The notes: generated by a model not told the origin, from the sequence alone. A stretch of DNA of 64,000 bases from Pycnococcus provasolii (GCA_938743325.2 OW568869.1:930001-994000); one strand, 5' to 3'. Positions 47,093 to 58,223 are shown, counted from the stretch's first letter. A program made the numbers and translations.

Positions 47093-47440
47093 GTCGTGGC
47101 CGTGTGTGCGTGCGTGAGCGGTAAGAAATAGTGGTTGTGGTGCGGAGGGCGGGTAATACAGTAAGTGCCTTACCCCGTGGGAGGTGGGAAGAAGAAGCCT
47201 ACAGGAAGGGGGGAGATAAGCCCAGGGGAGGGGTGCGTGGAGAAAGGGGAAAGAAAGGCAGGGAAGGGAAGGGAAGGGAAGGGAAGGGAAGGAGAGGCGC
47301 GTGTCTAGGAAGCCTACTGGCAGACGTGTGGAGATACCTGAGATCAGCAGGAGGAGGAGCGGAGGAGGAGTGCAGAGGAGGAGGGAAGGACGCAGAGCAT
47401 TAGGGCTAGGGTTAGGGCTAGGGTTAACGGGTTAGGGTTT
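47093..47440. promoter_or_regulatory. Purine-rich intergenic region with telomere-like block
   Basis: Upstream of the DUF547 gene. It contains a GGGAA pentamer tandem array (about 47256-47290), (A)GGAGG-rich sequence, and a telomere-like block with GGGCTAGG variants at 47400-47440, directly abutting copy E of the repeat. Confidence 0.5.
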
Positions 47441-47518
47441 CTGAATGGTGTGACGAATGGACGGACGACCGTTGGACCAAACTAAAGTGCAACTTCATTA
47501 CTGAATGAAGGACCTCAG
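47441..47518 (-). repeat. Stop-codon-associated repeat, copy E
   Basis: On the minus strand it reads CTGAGGTCCTTCATTCAG, GTAATGAAGTTGCACTTTAG, TTGGTCCAACGGTCGTCC and ends CACCATTCAG. It starts 3 bp after the AHA1 stop (TAA at 47524-47522), in sense. Confidence 0.85.
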
Positions 47519-47521
47519 CTT

Positions 47522-48532
47522 TTACGCGCCGAAGCCCATGATTTGCCGCATGCGCTTCCAGTATCGCTCGTTCCAACCCTGCTCGACGACGTCAACGACA
47601 TTGTTGCCATACCTGTCCTCCTCGGGTATTCCAGTCTGCGTTAGCCTCATCACCGTGTTACCAGGACCATCGGGCTCGCTCAGCTCAATGCGCAGGTCGC
47701 TCCAGCACCCATCCTCCCAGTTGACGAAGCGCCACCTCTGCCGTATGAGTTTATTTTCCACGATCTCCTCGTTCACAGCCTCGACTTGCCCGTCGAACAT
47801 GCGGCATGTCGCTCCCACCTCGCGCGTGAGCTCCGCCCTCGACTGCGTAAATGTCTGCACACGACCCTCGTCGAAAAATGTGTTATAAATGTCGTTTGGA
47901 CGGCAGTAAAATTTCTCCGTCATCTTCACCGTACGTCCTTTCCGAGCAGGCTCCGGCGGCGGCTTGGACGCCGCGCTCTTCGCGGCGTCCGCCGAGGGGG
48001 CTGAACTGGGTGCCTTTTTCGGCGCGACCGCGCCGTCGGCGAACGGCCCTCCGTCTGCAAAATCCTTCACGAACTGCGCGAATAGCTTCTGAGCGACGGG
48101 AATTCCAGCCTTGTTTGTCGCGGTGCGCGCAACCTCGTCGTCGTCGCCACTTCCGTCGGGCAGCGCCTTGAGCTCAGCATCGTCGTCAGCGTTCTCGTCA
48201 GCGAGGTACGGGCAGTGCAGCTTGCCCGTTACCTTGTTGCCCTTCACGATCGCCTCGTAGCTCACCTTGACGTCGAGCTCGTACCCCGGTATGCGCTTTC
48301 CCTTGCGTGTGTTTAGGTACGCCTCCCCCGTGCACGAAGCCACGCCGCGCAGCGTGAGCGACTCGCATCCGTGCGCGCTGGCGTCGACGGAAACGTTCTC
48401 GAAGAGCTCGCCGAGCTTATCCTGACTCCACGGCAGGAGGTCCTTCTCGCTCCAGTGCCATCCGCGCACGTTCGTGCCGTCCTGTCGGTCCTCGACGATC
48501 CAGCGCTCGTCCGCCTCTCCGAGCTTCGCCAT
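47522..48532 (-). CDS. AHA1: Activator of Hsp90 ATPase (AHA1)
   Basis: A protein of 336 residues with both AHA1 domains. The N-terminal Hsp90-binding domain starts with NVRGWHWSEKDLLPWSQDKL and includes KGKRIPGYELDVKVSYE. After a Pro/Ala/Lys linker comes the C-terminal AHSA1/START-like domain (FYCRPNDIYNTFFDEGRVQT, RQRWRFVNWEDGCWSDLRIE, then VEQGWNERYWKRMRQIMGF). It stimulates Hsp90 ATP hydrolysis during client folding. The typical NxNNWHW motif appears as RGWHW. Start and end match the family. Copy E of the repeat begins immediately after the stop. Confidence 0.92.
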   Translation of the reverse strand: MAKLGEADERWIVEDRQDGTNVRGWHWSEKDLLPWSQDKLGELFENVSVDASAHGCESLTLRGVASCTGEAYLNTRKGKRIPGYELDVKVSYEAIVKGNKVTGKLHCPYLADENADDDAELKALPDGSGDDDEVARTATNKAGIPVAQKLFAQFVKDFADGGPFADGAVAPKKAPSSAPSADAAKSAASKPPPEPARKGRTVKMTEKFYCRPNDIYNTFFDEGRVQTFTQSRAELTREVGATCRMFDGQVEAVNEEIVENKLIRQRWRFVNWEDGCWSDLRIELSEPDGPGNTVMRLTQTGIPEEDRYGNNVVDVVEQGWNERYWKRMRQIMGFGA

Positions 48533-48752
48533 CGGGCTTATTTATGTGCGTGTGTGAGTGGCGGAGGAGGTGGGAGTCTTCCAGAAGAGGGACTCCATCA
48601 TCAGGTGTCTCCATCCGGCGGATGCAACTCGGGGTTGGGGAAACCTGTTGGGAAGCGGATTTTCGGGGTTTGCAATCCACGTCCGCGTCACTTTTCCGCT
48701 CTTTAAAACTTTATCAGTAACTTGTCGCGTTTTCTTCTTTTCTCTCCCACCC

Positions 48753-49585
48753 ATGGCCTACGCCTGCGCGACGCGTGGGCCAGCGCGCCTCACGAGCGTG
48801 CGCAAGACGTCTGCCGCCGGGCGTAACGGTGCAAGACAACGCGTGGTGGCGTCGTCGTCGTCGACGGCGACGGCGACGCTCGTCGAGGCGAAGCGCATCT
48901 ACGAGGCGGCGTTCGCGTCTCTTCCGCACTCGCGCTGCATGCAGCTTGCGCAAGGAAGTTCAAAGAGGAACGAACAGAACGACGAGTGGTTTTATGGCGA
49001 ACTCGACTTCTCAACCTTCGCAGCACTCCTGTCGAACCTATCACCTGGAGGTACTGGGGGCGAGTCGTTCGTTGACCTGGGAAGTGGTGCAGGCAAAGCT
49101 GTCGCTGTCGCAGCGCTAACGCAAGCCTACAAAAGCTGCATAGGTGTGGAACGTAAGTCTACCTCAAACCATCCGTGGCGGATAACCAACAGTCTCTAAC
49201 AGCCTAACACAACACATGCAATAAAACAGTTCTGCCCGAGCTGCATGCCGAGGCCACTGCGGCGCAAGAGAAGGTATTAGCTCTCGCGACGGAGAGTCAC
49301 CACGTCAACCTGCCTTGCAATTACGAGCTTAGAGAAGGGAACATGTTTGCCCACGACTGCAGAAACGCGGACATTTTGTATTGTCACGCAACGTGCCTTG
49401 GCCGCGAGACGATGCAGCTGCTCGGTTGGCAGCTCGAAGAGCAGCTCAAGCCAGGTGCACGGGTTGTGATCATGTCGAAGTCTCTCAACTCGTCGTTGTT
49501 CGAACCGTACGGTCCTGGCGTCATTAGCATGCCTCAGGGTCACTCGGAGGCGACGCTCGACTGCTACCTGTACGTGAAGCTGTAG
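48753..49585 (+). CDS. DOT1-like SAM-dependent methyltransferase, spliced
   Basis: Exon 1 is 48753-49152, the intron 49153-49229 (GTAAGT...ACAG, 77 bp) and exon 2 49230-49585, giving 251 residues. The join reads CIGVE-LLPELHAEA. Motif I is SFVDLGSGAGKAVAVAALT, and the following segment resembles the DOT1 fold (GELDFSTFAALLSNL before motif I). Exon 2 carries REGNMFAHDCRNADILYCHA and LKPGARVVIMSKSL, matching motifs post-I to VI. The first 35 residues are basic and Ser/Thr/Ala-rich, suggesting plastid or mitochondrial targeting. Substrate unknown; histone H3K79 methylation is not implied by the fold alone. Confidence 0.75.
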
Positions 49586-49627
49586 AAAAATGTTTGTTTG
49601 TTTCATAAAATCATAAAAATTACACAT

Positions 49628-52600
49628 TTACAAGCCGCTGCGATGGCGCTTGCGAAAGCCACCACCCACACCGGCGATCATGCCACCGCCACTGCCGCCG
49701 CCGCCGCCGCCGCCGCCTCGTCGGACAACAGTCGGCTCGTCGTCGTCGTCGTCGTAGTCGCCACCTCTCGAATTGCCGCCGACGATGCCGCCACCTTTCT
49801 TCCTCCCCTTGCGGGTCATCTCCGATTCCATAAACTCTTGAATCTCCGCCTCCTTAGCACGTATCACGGCACGCGTCATCCCCTCCGTCTTGATTGTGAA
49901 GAAGAGCGGCGCAAACTCCGCAAGCCACGCAGGTTCCACCGCGGTGACATGGTTCATGTACTCCTTTGACGTCATCACCACCTCGTGGTACACGACGTAG
50001 TCCGGGCTGTATCCAAGGCCGTACAGCGCGGACGTGGGATGCAGGTGCGCCTGCGCGCCGGTGCTGACGTGCACATATTCTCCCACACCCTTCTGCCGAC
50101 TTGCGTGTTGGTGATAGCTCTTGCAGATACAGCGTCGAATCACGTCCCAATCTTCGCCAGACACGCTGCGAATCTGCTGCTTCTGCTGGCGCATGATCTC
50201 GAGAAGCTGCGCGCGTACCTCGCGTGCCTTCTGCATCCCCTTACCGTGGATGAAGTGCTTATCGCACCAGCTCGACGAGCAGCCGTTGTTCTTCCATGTC
50301 ATGTACGTGTGAAGCAGCGTCAGGTGGTCGCTCTCCGGAACATAGAACTTTTCGCGCGCCGCGTCACTCTCCTCCTGCCGGTCGGATGGCCGAAAGAACA
50401 CCTGCGGAACACTCAGCATGCTAACGATGGTCAGCACCTCGAGGCTACATCCCATCTCCACGGACGTCACGAGAAGCTTGGCAAGCGGAGGGTCAAGGGG
50501 AAACTCGCTCAACGCAACACCGAGCGAAGTAAGCGTGCCGGAGCAGTCGAGAGCACCGAGCACCCAGAGGTTGAACATGGAGCTGACCAAGATATCCTGC
50601 GGAGGCGAGTCCATGAAATCAAATTCCAGAAGGTTATCGACGTCGAGGCTCTTCAGCAGCAGAACCACCTGCGCGAGGTTGGTTCGCTGAATTTCAGGCA
50701 CGGTGCTCTCAAGCATCTCGTGGAAGAAGGCGTGCTCAGTGTACAGCCTGTAGCAGGTACCCGGTCCGGTACGACCGGCGCGTCCCGAACGCTGGTTTGC
50801 GGCCGCCTGCGAGGACGGGTACACCTGCAGTGAATCCATGCCCATTTTCGCGGAGTAAACCTTGTACTTCTGATATCCGGTGTCAATGACGTAGTATATG
50901 CCGTCAACCGTCAGGCTCGTCTCAGCGACGTTCGTGGCCACGATGCACTTGCGCGAACCCTTTGGCGCGGGCTGAAAGATCTTCGCCTGCAGATCCGACG
51001 GAAGTTGACTATACATCGGCAGCACAAGAAGCGGCGGAACACTGCTCACCGCCGACTTGGGGTCGGCAGCGGAGGTGGCGGCAGCCTCCGCGCTTGCTTT
51101 TGCGACGCGCTCGAGGCGCTCCTGCAACTGGAAGCAGCAGCACTCGATTTCTTCCTGGCCCGTAAGGAAGATGAGGATGTCGCCGGGCGGTGATCCGAGG
51201 TGAATGTTAAGAGCCTGCTTGACCGCGGCATCGACGTAGTCCTCACACGGAGTTCGGCTGTAGAGCGTGTCCACTGGGAATGTGCGTCCTGGAATGTGGA
51301 AGATCGGAACGTTGCCAAAGAATTGGCTGAACTTATCCGCATTCATCGTAGCGGACGTGACAATCAGCTTGAAGTCGAGCCGTGAGCGGAGCACTCGCTT
51401 CATGATGCCGAACAGCACGTCCGTGTTCAGGCTCCTCTCATGCGCCTCATCCATAATCACGACGCGGTACTTGTCGAGCGTGGGATCCTTCAGCGTCTCA
51501 CGGAGCAGGATGCCATCCGTCATGTACTTGATGCGCGTTTCCGACGAGTCCGTCATGTCCTCGAATCGGATGGAGTATCCAACCTCCTTCCCTAGCTGCA
51601 CGCCCATCTCCTCGCTGACGCGCTTGGCAACACTCACCGCCGCAACACGGCGAGGCTGCGTACATCCAATCATGTGACTGCCGCTGGCGTAGCCATCCTC
51701 GTAGAGGTATTGCGTGAGCTGTGTCGTCTTTCCCGAGCCCGTCTCGCCAACAACTACAATTACGACGTTCTCGCGAATCACTTGCAGCAGAGCGTCGCGA
51801 ACACCAAACACGGGAAGCAGCTTGCGCTGTTCGGCAATGCTATTCTTCTTGGTGAATTCAGATCGCGCCGATGCAGCGCCGCCGCCTTCGAGGTGCGTCG
51901 CGAACTGGCTCGTCGCCTTAAAGTTAGCCAGCTCACCCGAGGCATCCGTGTCTGGTGCAACAGCAGCATCGTTCTCGTCCACTTTCTCTGGCTCGCCCAC
52001 GACTTTTCCCATCTTCGTTCCCGCCACGTCCCAAAAGCGATCGCGGCTCTTCGACTCCGCCTGCTTCTTCCGGTACTCCTTGATGAGCGTCGGCGTGCGT
52101 TTCGAGATGACGGCCAAATCGCTCGTCTGATCTTTCACGGGCAGAACCGGCTCGTGCTGCTTTGTGAACAGCTGTCGGCCGTCCAGAAAAGGCGGCCGCG
52201 TGTCGTGGAAGATGAGTACCACGCGCTCCTCGTCCATATCAAGGTTGGCATCCATCGCGAGGTTACCGACGCCGGCGCCACCCTGCCTCATTCGATTTTC
52301 CTCCCACAGTGCCGCGTCAGATAGCGTCTGACTTCTCTTTTTGCTCTCCGCGAGGCTCATCATCGTTCCGTCTTGCCGAGCGAGGCGCTTCTGCAGCACT
52401 CCGCCTCGACGCTGTGCTGCTGGCGCCGCATCGGCGGCGGCGGCGGCGGGAACCTCGTCATCGCCCGTGACAAAGGGCGTGTGCCCGTCACTCATATCCC
52501 ACGCCGTTCCGCCATCCTCGCCGCGGTCGTCATACCAGTGATCCATTAGATCACGCTCGCCCATGGCACGCACAGCCGGATCCAGCGGGCGCGCTTCGAC

Positions 52601-53149
52601 CTCCGAGGCGTTGTCTTCGCCGCCAGCGTCAGTACCTCCGAAGCTTGCGACCGTGGTGAGCTGCTCCGTCGTCGCGCCGCTTTGTCGCTCGAATGCGACG
52701 CGGTCACGCGCCCAGTTGACGCGCGGCGGAGGTGCGCTTCCTCCGCCTGCGTGTGCGGAACCCGCACGCGCGGGCGCGAGGCCTTCGAGAGACGCTTTCC
52801 ACGCTGATGACCCGCGGAGATTGGACGCACTGCGCGGCTGGGTGAGCATCGAAGATGCGGCCGCGGTGGCTGCGTCGGCGGAGTCGGCATTTTTGTTTGC
52901 CTGCTCCCCATCGTCAACGAAGCTGAGTGCTGTTTTTCTCTTACCCAGAACATCCGTGCTCGCCCTCTGTCTTCTTGCTTGCGCGAGTGCCGCCAGCCCC
53001 AGGCTGGACCTGCCAGCGTCGCCGTTGTTGTCCGTCGTTTGTCTGGCTTCGCTGTTGTATGCGTCACCATCGCCGTTGTCTCTCGCGGGTTTCCTGACGT
53101 TGAGCCCGAAGCGAGGCTTGTGCTTGTGCGTGTTTTCGAGCCCGCCCAT
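49628..53149 (-). CDS. PRP16: Pre-mRNA-splicing DEAH-box helicase PRP16 (DHX38)
   Basis: A protein of 1173 residues. The N-terminal 450 residues contain PRP16-type motifs, including [20 protein letters not shown] and [14 protein letters not shown]. The helicase core has motif I GETGSGKT, Ia [20 protein letters not shown], then [20 protein letters not shown], and the late motifs [20 protein letters not shown]. Ratchet and OB domains follow. The C-terminal tail is Gly/Asp/Arg-rich. PRP16 drives the remodelling between the two steps of splicing. The conserved N-terminal part distinguishes it from PRP2, PRP22 and PRP43. It is one long intronless gene. Confidence 0.92.
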   Translation of the reverse strand: MGGLENTHKHKPRFGLNVRKPARDNGDGDAYNSEARQTTDNNGDAGRSSLGLAALAQARRQRASTDVLGKRKTALSFVDDGEQANKNADSADAATAAASSMLTQPRSASNLRGSSAWKASLEGLAPARAGSAHAGGGSAPPPRVNWARDRVAFERQSGATTEQLTTVASFGGTDAGGEDNASEVEARPLDPAVRAMGERDLMDHWYDDRGEDGGTAWDMSDGHTPFVTGDDEVPAAAAADAAPAAQRRGGVLQKRLARQDGTMMSLAESKKRSQTLSDAALWEENRMRQGGAGVGNLAMDANLDMDEERVVLIFHDTRPPFLDGRQLFTKQHEPVLPVKDQTSDLAVISKRTPTLIKEYRKKQAESKSRDRFWDVAGTKMGKVVGEPEKVDENDAAVAPDTDASGELANFKATSQFATHLEGGGAASARSEFTKKNSIAEQRKLLPVFGVRDALLQVIRENVVIVVVGETGSGKTTQLTQYLYEDGYASGSHMIGCTQPRRVAAVSVAKRVSEEMGVQLGKEVGYSIRFEDMTDSSETRIKYMTDGILLRETLKDPTLDKYRVVIMDEAHERSLNTDVLFGIMKRVLRSRLDFKLIVTSATMNADKFSQFFGNVPIFHIPGRTFPVDTLYSRTPCEDYVDAAVKQALNIHLGSPPGDILIFLTGQEEIECCCFQLQERLERVAKASAEAAATSAADPKSAVSSVPPLLVLPMYSQLPSDLQAKIFQPAPKGSRKCIVATNVAETSLTVDGIYYVIDTGYQKYKVYSAKMGMDSLQVYPSSQAAANQRSGRAGRTGPGTCYRLYTEHAFFHEMLESTVPEIQRTNLAQVVLLLKSLDVDNLLEFDFMDSPPQDILVSSMFNLWVLGALDCSGTLTSLGVALSEFPLDPPLAKLLVTSVEMGCSLEVLTIVSMLSVPQVFFRPSDRQEESDAAREKFYVPESDHLTLLHTYMTWKNNGCSSSWCDKHFIHGKGMQKAREVRAQLLEIMRQQKQQIRSVSGEDWDVIRRCICKSYHQHASRQKGVGEYVHVSTGAQAHLHPTSALYGLGYSPDYVVYHEVVMTSKEYMNHVTAVEPAWLAEFAPLFFTIKTEGMTRAVIRAKEAEIQEFMESEMTRKGRKKGGGIVGGNSRGGDYDDDDDEPTVVRRGGGGGGGGSGGGMIAGVGGGFRKRHRSGL

Positions 53150-53458
53150 CGTTGCGTGACTCCTATTGAGCGACAGAGAACGACGACAAGGCTGTGTTCT
53201 CGCGTGCTCGGATGAGCAAGAGAAGAAGAAGAGGAGAGAGGACGAGGCGCCGCCGGGGCTTCTTCGAACGGCGAAAACCCCAAATCAAAATCATAAAAAC
53301 CCCAACTCCAACTCTGCGCTTTTAATTTAGGGCTTTGTTGCTGCGATGTTGCCTCTGTGATCAACTAACTGATCGTGAGGTGACTGTGCGCCTGCTTGTT
53401 TCGTCTCCCCCCACGCGTTCGCCTTCTCGCATTCCCACAACCGGCACTCCACCCAAAA

Positions 53459-54760
53459 ATGGCGGCGGCGGCGGCTCACATGCCCGACGGAAAGATACCG
53501 GTGACGGTCGTCACGGGGTTCCTCGGAAGCGGGAAGACCACGCTCGTCAACTACATACTGCAGGAAAACCACGGACTCAAAATCGCGGTGATTGAGAACG
53601 AATTCGGCGAGGTGGGCATCGACGACGAGCTCGTCAGCACCAGCGTCGAGACGCAGGAGGAGCTCTTCGAGATGAACAACGGGTGCGTGTGCTGCACCGT
53701 GCGTGGAGACCTCGTGCGCATCCTCACGAAGCTCACACAGCGCAAGAAGCGCCTCGACGCCGTGCTCATAGAGACGACGGGGCTCGCGGACCCTGGTCCG
53801 GTGGCGCAGACATTCTTCGCGGACGAGGACCTGAAGCTGAAGCTTCGACTTGACAGCATCTTGACGGTGGTGGATGCCAAGCATGTGATGCTGCACCTCG
53901 ACGAGAAGAAGCCGGAAGGCGTCACCAACGAGAGCCTCGAGCAGGTTGCCTTTGCCGACAGAATTCTCTTGAACAAGGTGGACCTCGTCTCCAAAGATGA
54001 GCTGAGCGGCGTTCGCCACCGCCTAAAGCGCATCAACGCGACGGCGCAGGTGTTCGAGACAGAGCGAAGTCGCGCGCCGCTCGACAAGCTGCTTGGTCTC
54101 TCTGCATTTGACCTGAACCGTATCGTCGACCTCATGCCCACATTCTTGGACGATGCGACGTCCGACGACCACGAGCATAGTCATGGGCATGGCCACGGCC
54201 ACGAGCACGACGCGCACTGCGAGGATGAGCACTGCGGTCACGAGCATGGCCACGGCCACGAGCACGACATGGACTGCAAGGATGAGCACTGTGAACACGA
54301 GCATGAGCATGGCCACGGCCACGGCCACGGCCACGAGCACGACCCGGAATGCAAGGATGAGCACTGTGAACACGAGCATGAGCATGGTCATGGCAACGGA
54401 CATGACCATGAGCCGAAGCACAAGCATGCAAAGCACCATCACCACGACGACTCCGTGACGAGTGTGGGAATTCTTGCCGATGGCTCCTTGGATCAGATGA
54501 AGCTGAACAAGTGGCTTAGCAATCTGCTGCAGGAAAAAGGCAACGACATTTACCGATCCAAGGGTGTTCTTTCTCTGAGCCACTCAACGGACAAGTACGT
54601 CTTTCAGGGTGTGCACCATCAGATGACGTTTGCTTCGTCTACGGAGCTTGGCAAGCCTGGTTGGGCAGAAAACGAGAAGCGCGTGAACAAGATGGTGTTC
54701 ATCGGCAAACACCTCAATCGACAGGAGCTCGAGGACAGTTTCAAGGCTTGCATCGTTTGA
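53459..54760 (+). CDS. G3E-family (CobW/ZNG1-type) metal chaperone GTPase with Cys/His array
   Basis: A protein of 433 residues. The GTPase has Walker A GFLGSGKTTLVNYIL, switch and Glu motifs (VIENEFGEVGIDDEL), the metal-binding CxCC motif in NNGCVCCTVRGDL (about residues 72-84), Walker B-like ETTGLADP and NKVD. A CobW C-terminal domain starts near residue 340. Between them lies an insertion of about 95 residues, His/Asp/Glu-rich with three copies of a unit containing HGHGHEHD and C-x-DEHC. The insert resembles zinc-buffering arrays, here extended with Cys pairs. The family delivers Zn or other metals to client enzymes; an N-terminal CVNE-type peptide as in ZNG1 is not seen. Confidence 0.88.
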   Translation: MAAAAAHMPDGKIPVTVVTGFLGSGKTTLVNYILQENHGLKIAVIENEFGEVGIDDELVSTSVETQEELFEMNNGCVCCTVRGDLVRILTKLTQRKKRLDAVLIETTGLADPGPVAQTFFADEDLKLKLRLDSILTVVDAKHVMLHLDEKKPEGVTNESLEQVAFADRILLNKVDLVSKDELSGVRHRLKRINATAQVFETERSRAPLDKLLGLSAFDLNRIVDLMPTFLDDATSDDHEHSHGHGHGHEHDAHCEDEHCGHEHGHGHEHDMDCKDEHCEHEHEHGHGHGHGHEHDPECKDEHCEHEHEHGHGNGHDHEPKHKHAKHHHHDDSVTSVGILADGSLDQMKLNKWLSNLLQEKGNDIYRSKGVLSLSHSTDKYVFQGVHHQMTFASSTELGKPGWAENEKRVNKMVFIGKHLNRQELEDSFKACIV

Positions 54761-54856
54761 GCATTGATTAGTGACCAGCAGTAAAAGTCGACCCGTCGTG
54801 TGCGAGACCTCTGACTGTTTTTTTAAATGGAGTAATCGCACTTTCATTAAAATCTA

Positions 54857-55915
54857 TCATGACTTCTCCTTTCCCTTCCCCTTCTTGTTGCGATGGAGTC
54901 TTGCCATCTTCCCTGTGTGCGACATGTGTTGGACGCGATCGTGAAGGCGACTTGCGTCGTCCTGCATGGCGCCGATACGACTCGCCTGCTCGTCCAGCTC
55001 GCCGTTCATTGCCCGACTCATGTCTTTCAGCTGTCCCAAGTTCGCCGTCATTTTACGCAAAATCGTCTCTCCTTCTACGCGATCCCGATGCAAATCCTCG
55101 TGCATCGCTAGCATTTGGTCATCGATGCATCCATCATCATGAATCGTCTTTGAAACTAAGACGATGGCTGGACTAGGATATCCTGCGCCGCCGCTACCAC
55201 CACCGTCGTCGTCGCCGCTGTTGTTGTCGTCGTTTGCACTGTGTGCCGCCGCCCCCGCCGCCGCCGCCGCTGCTGTTGCTGTTGCCTCAGTCCTCCGTCG
55301 CGCCTTTTCGCTCACAGCGTCTTCTTCGTAACTTGCGCCCATGCAAAAGCACCGTAGCAACCAGTGACGGTTCATCTCTCGAAGATGCTTCTGTGCAACT
55401 TTTGTCTCTGCATCGAGGTCTGCAATTTCGTTCTGAATTTTCGAAACGACTTCGCCCTGTGCGTGCAGCTCATCCATGGTCGCACGAGCCACCTCGTTCA
55501 TCTTCTCAGAAGTAGCTAAGCTGCGGCCAAGTGCTTGTGTCGCCTTGCGTGACACTTCTTTCGTCTTTTGCACGCGTTCCTTCAGATCGCCGTCGTCGTC
55601 GTAATCAAGTGTTTCACGGCGATCACGACGTCGTTCGCCGCTTCCGCCGTATGTAAAGGTTTTACTTTTTATCGGCATATGGTTAGGATCGCCGACGTCG
55701 TCGTCATGCCAGTTGTCGTACTCGAGCGCAGAAACATGCGCGCTGCGACTGCCCGCCGAACGGCGACAAGACGACGACGACAATTTTTTTCGAGTATGCC
55801 GATTGTTTGATGATGACATTGTTGATTTCGACGATCCGACTCGCCGATACTCATCTTTCATCATCACCGGCGCATCTCGCACGTTGTCGTCAAGCTCGGC
55901 TGCTGTTGTTGACAT
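54857..55915 (-). CDS. SNAP25-like Qb+Qc SNARE
   Basis: A protein of 352 residues from the ATG at 55915. Residues 1-105 are charged and disordered. The Qb SNARE helix follows (DLKERVQKTKEVSRKATQAL to EIADLDAETKVAQKHL), ending before WLLRCFCMGAS, whose two Cys could be palmitoylated as in SNAP25. An Ala-, Asp- and Gly-rich linker of about 60 residues leads to the Qc helix (ILRKMTANLGQLKDMSRAMN to RLHDRVQHM). The C-terminus is Lys-rich. Such proteins (plant SNAP33, animal SNAP25/29) supply two helices to exocytic SNARE bundles. The zero-layer Gln in the Qc helix appears to be in DEQASRI. Confidence 0.75.
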   Translation of the reverse strand: MSTTAAELDDNVRDAPVMMKDEYRRVGSSKSTMSSSNNRHTRKKLSSSSCRRSAGSRSAHVSALEYDNWHDDDVGDPNHMPIKSKTFTYGGSGERRRDRRETLDYDDDGDLKERVQKTKEVSRKATQALGRSLATSEKMNEVARATMDELHAQGEVVSKIQNEIADLDAETKVAQKHLREMNRHWLLRCFCMGASYEEDAVSEKARRRTEATATAAAAAAGAAAHSANDDNNSGDDDGGGSGGAGYPSPAIVLVSKTIHDDGCIDDQMLAMHEDLHRDRVEGETILRKMTANLGQLKDMSRAMNGELDEQASRIGAMQDDASRLHDRVQHMSHTGKMARLHRNKKGKGKEKS

Positions 55916-56743
55916 GACGAGTGCAATAAGAGAAATTATTTGCCTGTCACTGGTGATTCGCACGTGCGTTACTGTTTGGTGTAGGTCCCGTTCGGGGTTC
56001 CAGCCCAGGGAAAGATTGGGGTTTGAGGTTTATATTTTCTGATAGGTGCCCTATGAACATTGCACACGTGCTTGCAGGTGCGTGTAGACGAGTACGCGTA
56101 GGGCGGTCAGAGGCGCGTCTTTTTTTTAGTGTGTGTGGTCGACTGTGTGGTGGGCGGAAGAAAATTAGAAAGGTGATCTCAACCGTGCGATGACCACGGT
56201 CGAACGGCCGCGCAGCGCGCGCCTTCCAACCAATCCAACGTTCACTGCCGAGCCAGCAGCCGCTGGTGTCCGGACCGGATCTGCTCGACACGTACAGCAA
56301 GTTTGTTTGTCTGTGCGACCAACGGCGGGCACGTCACGGCATCACCTGCGGGAGTGTGCGCTTCAATATGAACATGGTGAAGACTGAAACTTACACAATC
56401 TAAACTCCCACAACTACCCCTGAACAACAAACAAAAAGTTAAAAAAAATGCCGCCCCATTGACCCCCCCCCGTTTCTCGGTGCGTTGCTGAACTCCATAA
56501 CAGGACGCAGAGAACGTGGGGAAAGGCCTGGGCAGTACACGCACAACGCGTTTGACTACAAGGAGTGGGCGGACGTGAATACCGAACTTGCAGGAGGTGC
56601 TCCGGTGATTTCCGGTCGCCGCCGCCGCCGAGAAACAGAAAGACCGCGCACGAGAAAAAATTTGATTCGCGACGTTCTACAACGAGGGGATACGTAAGTT
56701 TACGGTCGCCGTGCAAGTGGTGTACACATAACCTTAAGTAATA
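55916..56743. other. Intergenic region with possible small spliced gene
   Basis: No firm gene. Two plus-strand stretches look weakly coding: about 56230-56400 (one frame gives SGPDLLDTYSKFVCLCD) and 56500-56697 (one frame gives GQYTHNAFDYKEWADVN and ends RDVLQRGDT before TAA). An AG acceptor (CATAACAG) precedes the second. They could be two exons of a small gene, but no donor was fixed. Confidence 0.2.
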
Positions 56744-56874
56744 CCGACCGTTGGACAAATTTTTTAACTTGTAGCTAGCTACCAATTTCCCGACCTTTTT
56801 GCTTATGTATTGTTGTGGAATGATTTTATGGGTATGTAATGTGCATTCCATTACACTGAATTGAGGGATGTCAG
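56744..56874 (-). repeat. Stop-codon-associated repeat, copy F (with internal insertion)
   Basis: On the minus strand it begins CTGACATCCCTCAATTCAG, GTGTAATGGAATG, is interrupted by about 60 bp of unrelated AT-rich sequence, and resumes at GTCCAACGGTCGG. It lies 107 bp after the Rubisco activase stop, in sense. Confidence 0.65.
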
Positions 56875-56884
56875 GTGAGACACG

Positions 56885-56940
56885 TGTACACACACACACT
56901 CTCTCTCTCTCTGACTCTCTGACTCTCTGACTCTCATTTC
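56885..56940 (+). repeat. CA/CT microsatellite
   Basis: (CA)n followed by (CT)n and three GACTCTCT units, in the 3' flank of the Rubisco activase gene. Confidence 0.85.
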
Positions 56941-56981
56941 CCACATCCCCCCCCTCAAATCAATCCCAAAGGTTTTTTTCT

Positions 56982-58223
56982 TTAAAAACCTCCCCCAACC
57001 AGGCTGGGAGATTGCTCAGGAACGCTCGAGCCATCGCTTCCAGCAAGCACGGCACCGTCGAGGTAGCTGTCGGCAAGCTGCACGCGCTTGATGTTGTCCT
57101 GCTCCTGCACGAGCATACTGCCGTACTGCATGAGCGTTTGCGAGTTCATCGACACCGTAGGGAACTGCACCGGGTTGCGGTTGTTCACGAGGAGCGCACC
57201 CATGCCCTCGATGCTCGTCGTGTCAATCCACTGACGGATGACGTCGTCGTACACGCGCGCGCGCAGAGCGCCGAAGAAGTCAATCGACTGTCCCGGGAAC
57301 TGGTCGACGAGCATCTCAATGTCTTGCCTCGTCACGTTGTCCTCCTTGAAGATGCCCAGCGCGACTCCGATGCGATCCTCGCGTGTCGGGTTCCAGTAGA
57401 ACTTCTCCATGCGTCCGTCACGGATCAGCGGCGCGTACAGCGTCGAGAAGTCGTTGCCCGTAGCCACGACGGGAACGCGCGGGATCTCCTCAACCTGGTA
57501 GTTGCCAGGCAGCTGAACGTTCGTCGGGTTGTCGGCGATGTTCATGAGCGTGGCGTTCACCATCTGGTTGTTGACAGTGTACTGCGTTGACCCGCCCATG
57601 CGACCTGCGCCGGCATCAAGGTCGTTGATGAAGAGCGAGCACATCTTGCCCTTCTTCACGACGTCCGAAGCCTCGCGGTAGCGCTGGCGAACGAGCTTCG
57701 CGGGTTCTCCGGCGTTGCCAGACTCGAGCTCTCCGGCGGACATGACGATGGGCGCAATGTCAAGCTTCTTGTAGGCGAGCGACGTCTGGAACGTCTTACC
57801 CTGTCCCTTGCCACCCCAGATGCCGAGGATAAGCGGCACCTTAATCTTCGGCAGCTCGAGGAAGTTCTTCGCCACGTGCAGCGTCAGCTTGTCGAGGAAC
57901 GATGGCGAGATGTAGAAGTCGTCAAGCATGTTGTCGAAGCTGCGCTGGCCCTGCGACTGGTAGTCCGTTGACGACATGATGGCGTTGTGGGTTCCCCCCT
58001 GTCCAAAACCCCCCTGGAACTTGGAATCCACCATGTCACGTCCACGTGCGATGTCCTGCTGATCGTCGGACACGTCCACGCCAGCGTCAAGTCCACGCCA
58101 GCGTCCACCGCTCTGGCTTCTCTGACCCGGGCCGGCCATGGCGACCACGGACAGCTTGCGCTGCGTCTTCGGCGTCGCCTTCGCTGCGGGGCGTGCACCC
58201 ACGGTTGATTTGGAGGAAAGCAT
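56982..58223 (-). CDS. RCA: Rubisco activase, nuclear-encoded
   Basis: A 413-aa precursor from the ATG at 58223. A Ser/Lys/Ala-rich transit peptide covers about residues 1-30. The AAA+ core has Walker [14 protein letters not shown], Walker B-like [16 protein letters not shown], sensor 1 [20 protein letters not shown] and the RCA-specific [20 protein letters not shown]. The C-terminus ([14 protein letters not shown]) has no redox Cys pair, so this is the short, beta-type form as in other green algae. It uses ATP to strip inhibitory sugar phosphates from Rubisco. Copy F of the repeat lies downstream. Confidence 0.96.
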   Translation of the reverse strand: MLSSKSTVGARPAAKATPKTQRKLSVVAMAGPGQRSQSGGRWRGLDAGVDVSDDQQDIARGRDMVDSKFQGGFGQGGTHNAIMSSTDYQSQGQRSFDNMLDDFYISPSFLDKLTLHVAKNFLELPKIKVPLILGIWGGKGQGKTFQTSLAYKKLDIAPIVMSAGELESGNAGEPAKLVRQRYREASDVVKKGKMCSLFINDLDAGAGRMGGSTQYTVNNQMVNATLMNIADNPTNVQLPGNYQVEEIPRVPVVATGNDFSTLYAPLIRDGRMEKFYWNPTREDRIGVALGIFKEDNVTRQDIEMLVDQFPGQSIDFFGALRARVYDDVIRQWIDTTSIEGMGALLVNNRNPVQFPTVSMNSQTLMQYGSMLVQEQDNIKRVQLADSYLDGAVLAGSDGSSVPEQSPSLVGGGF

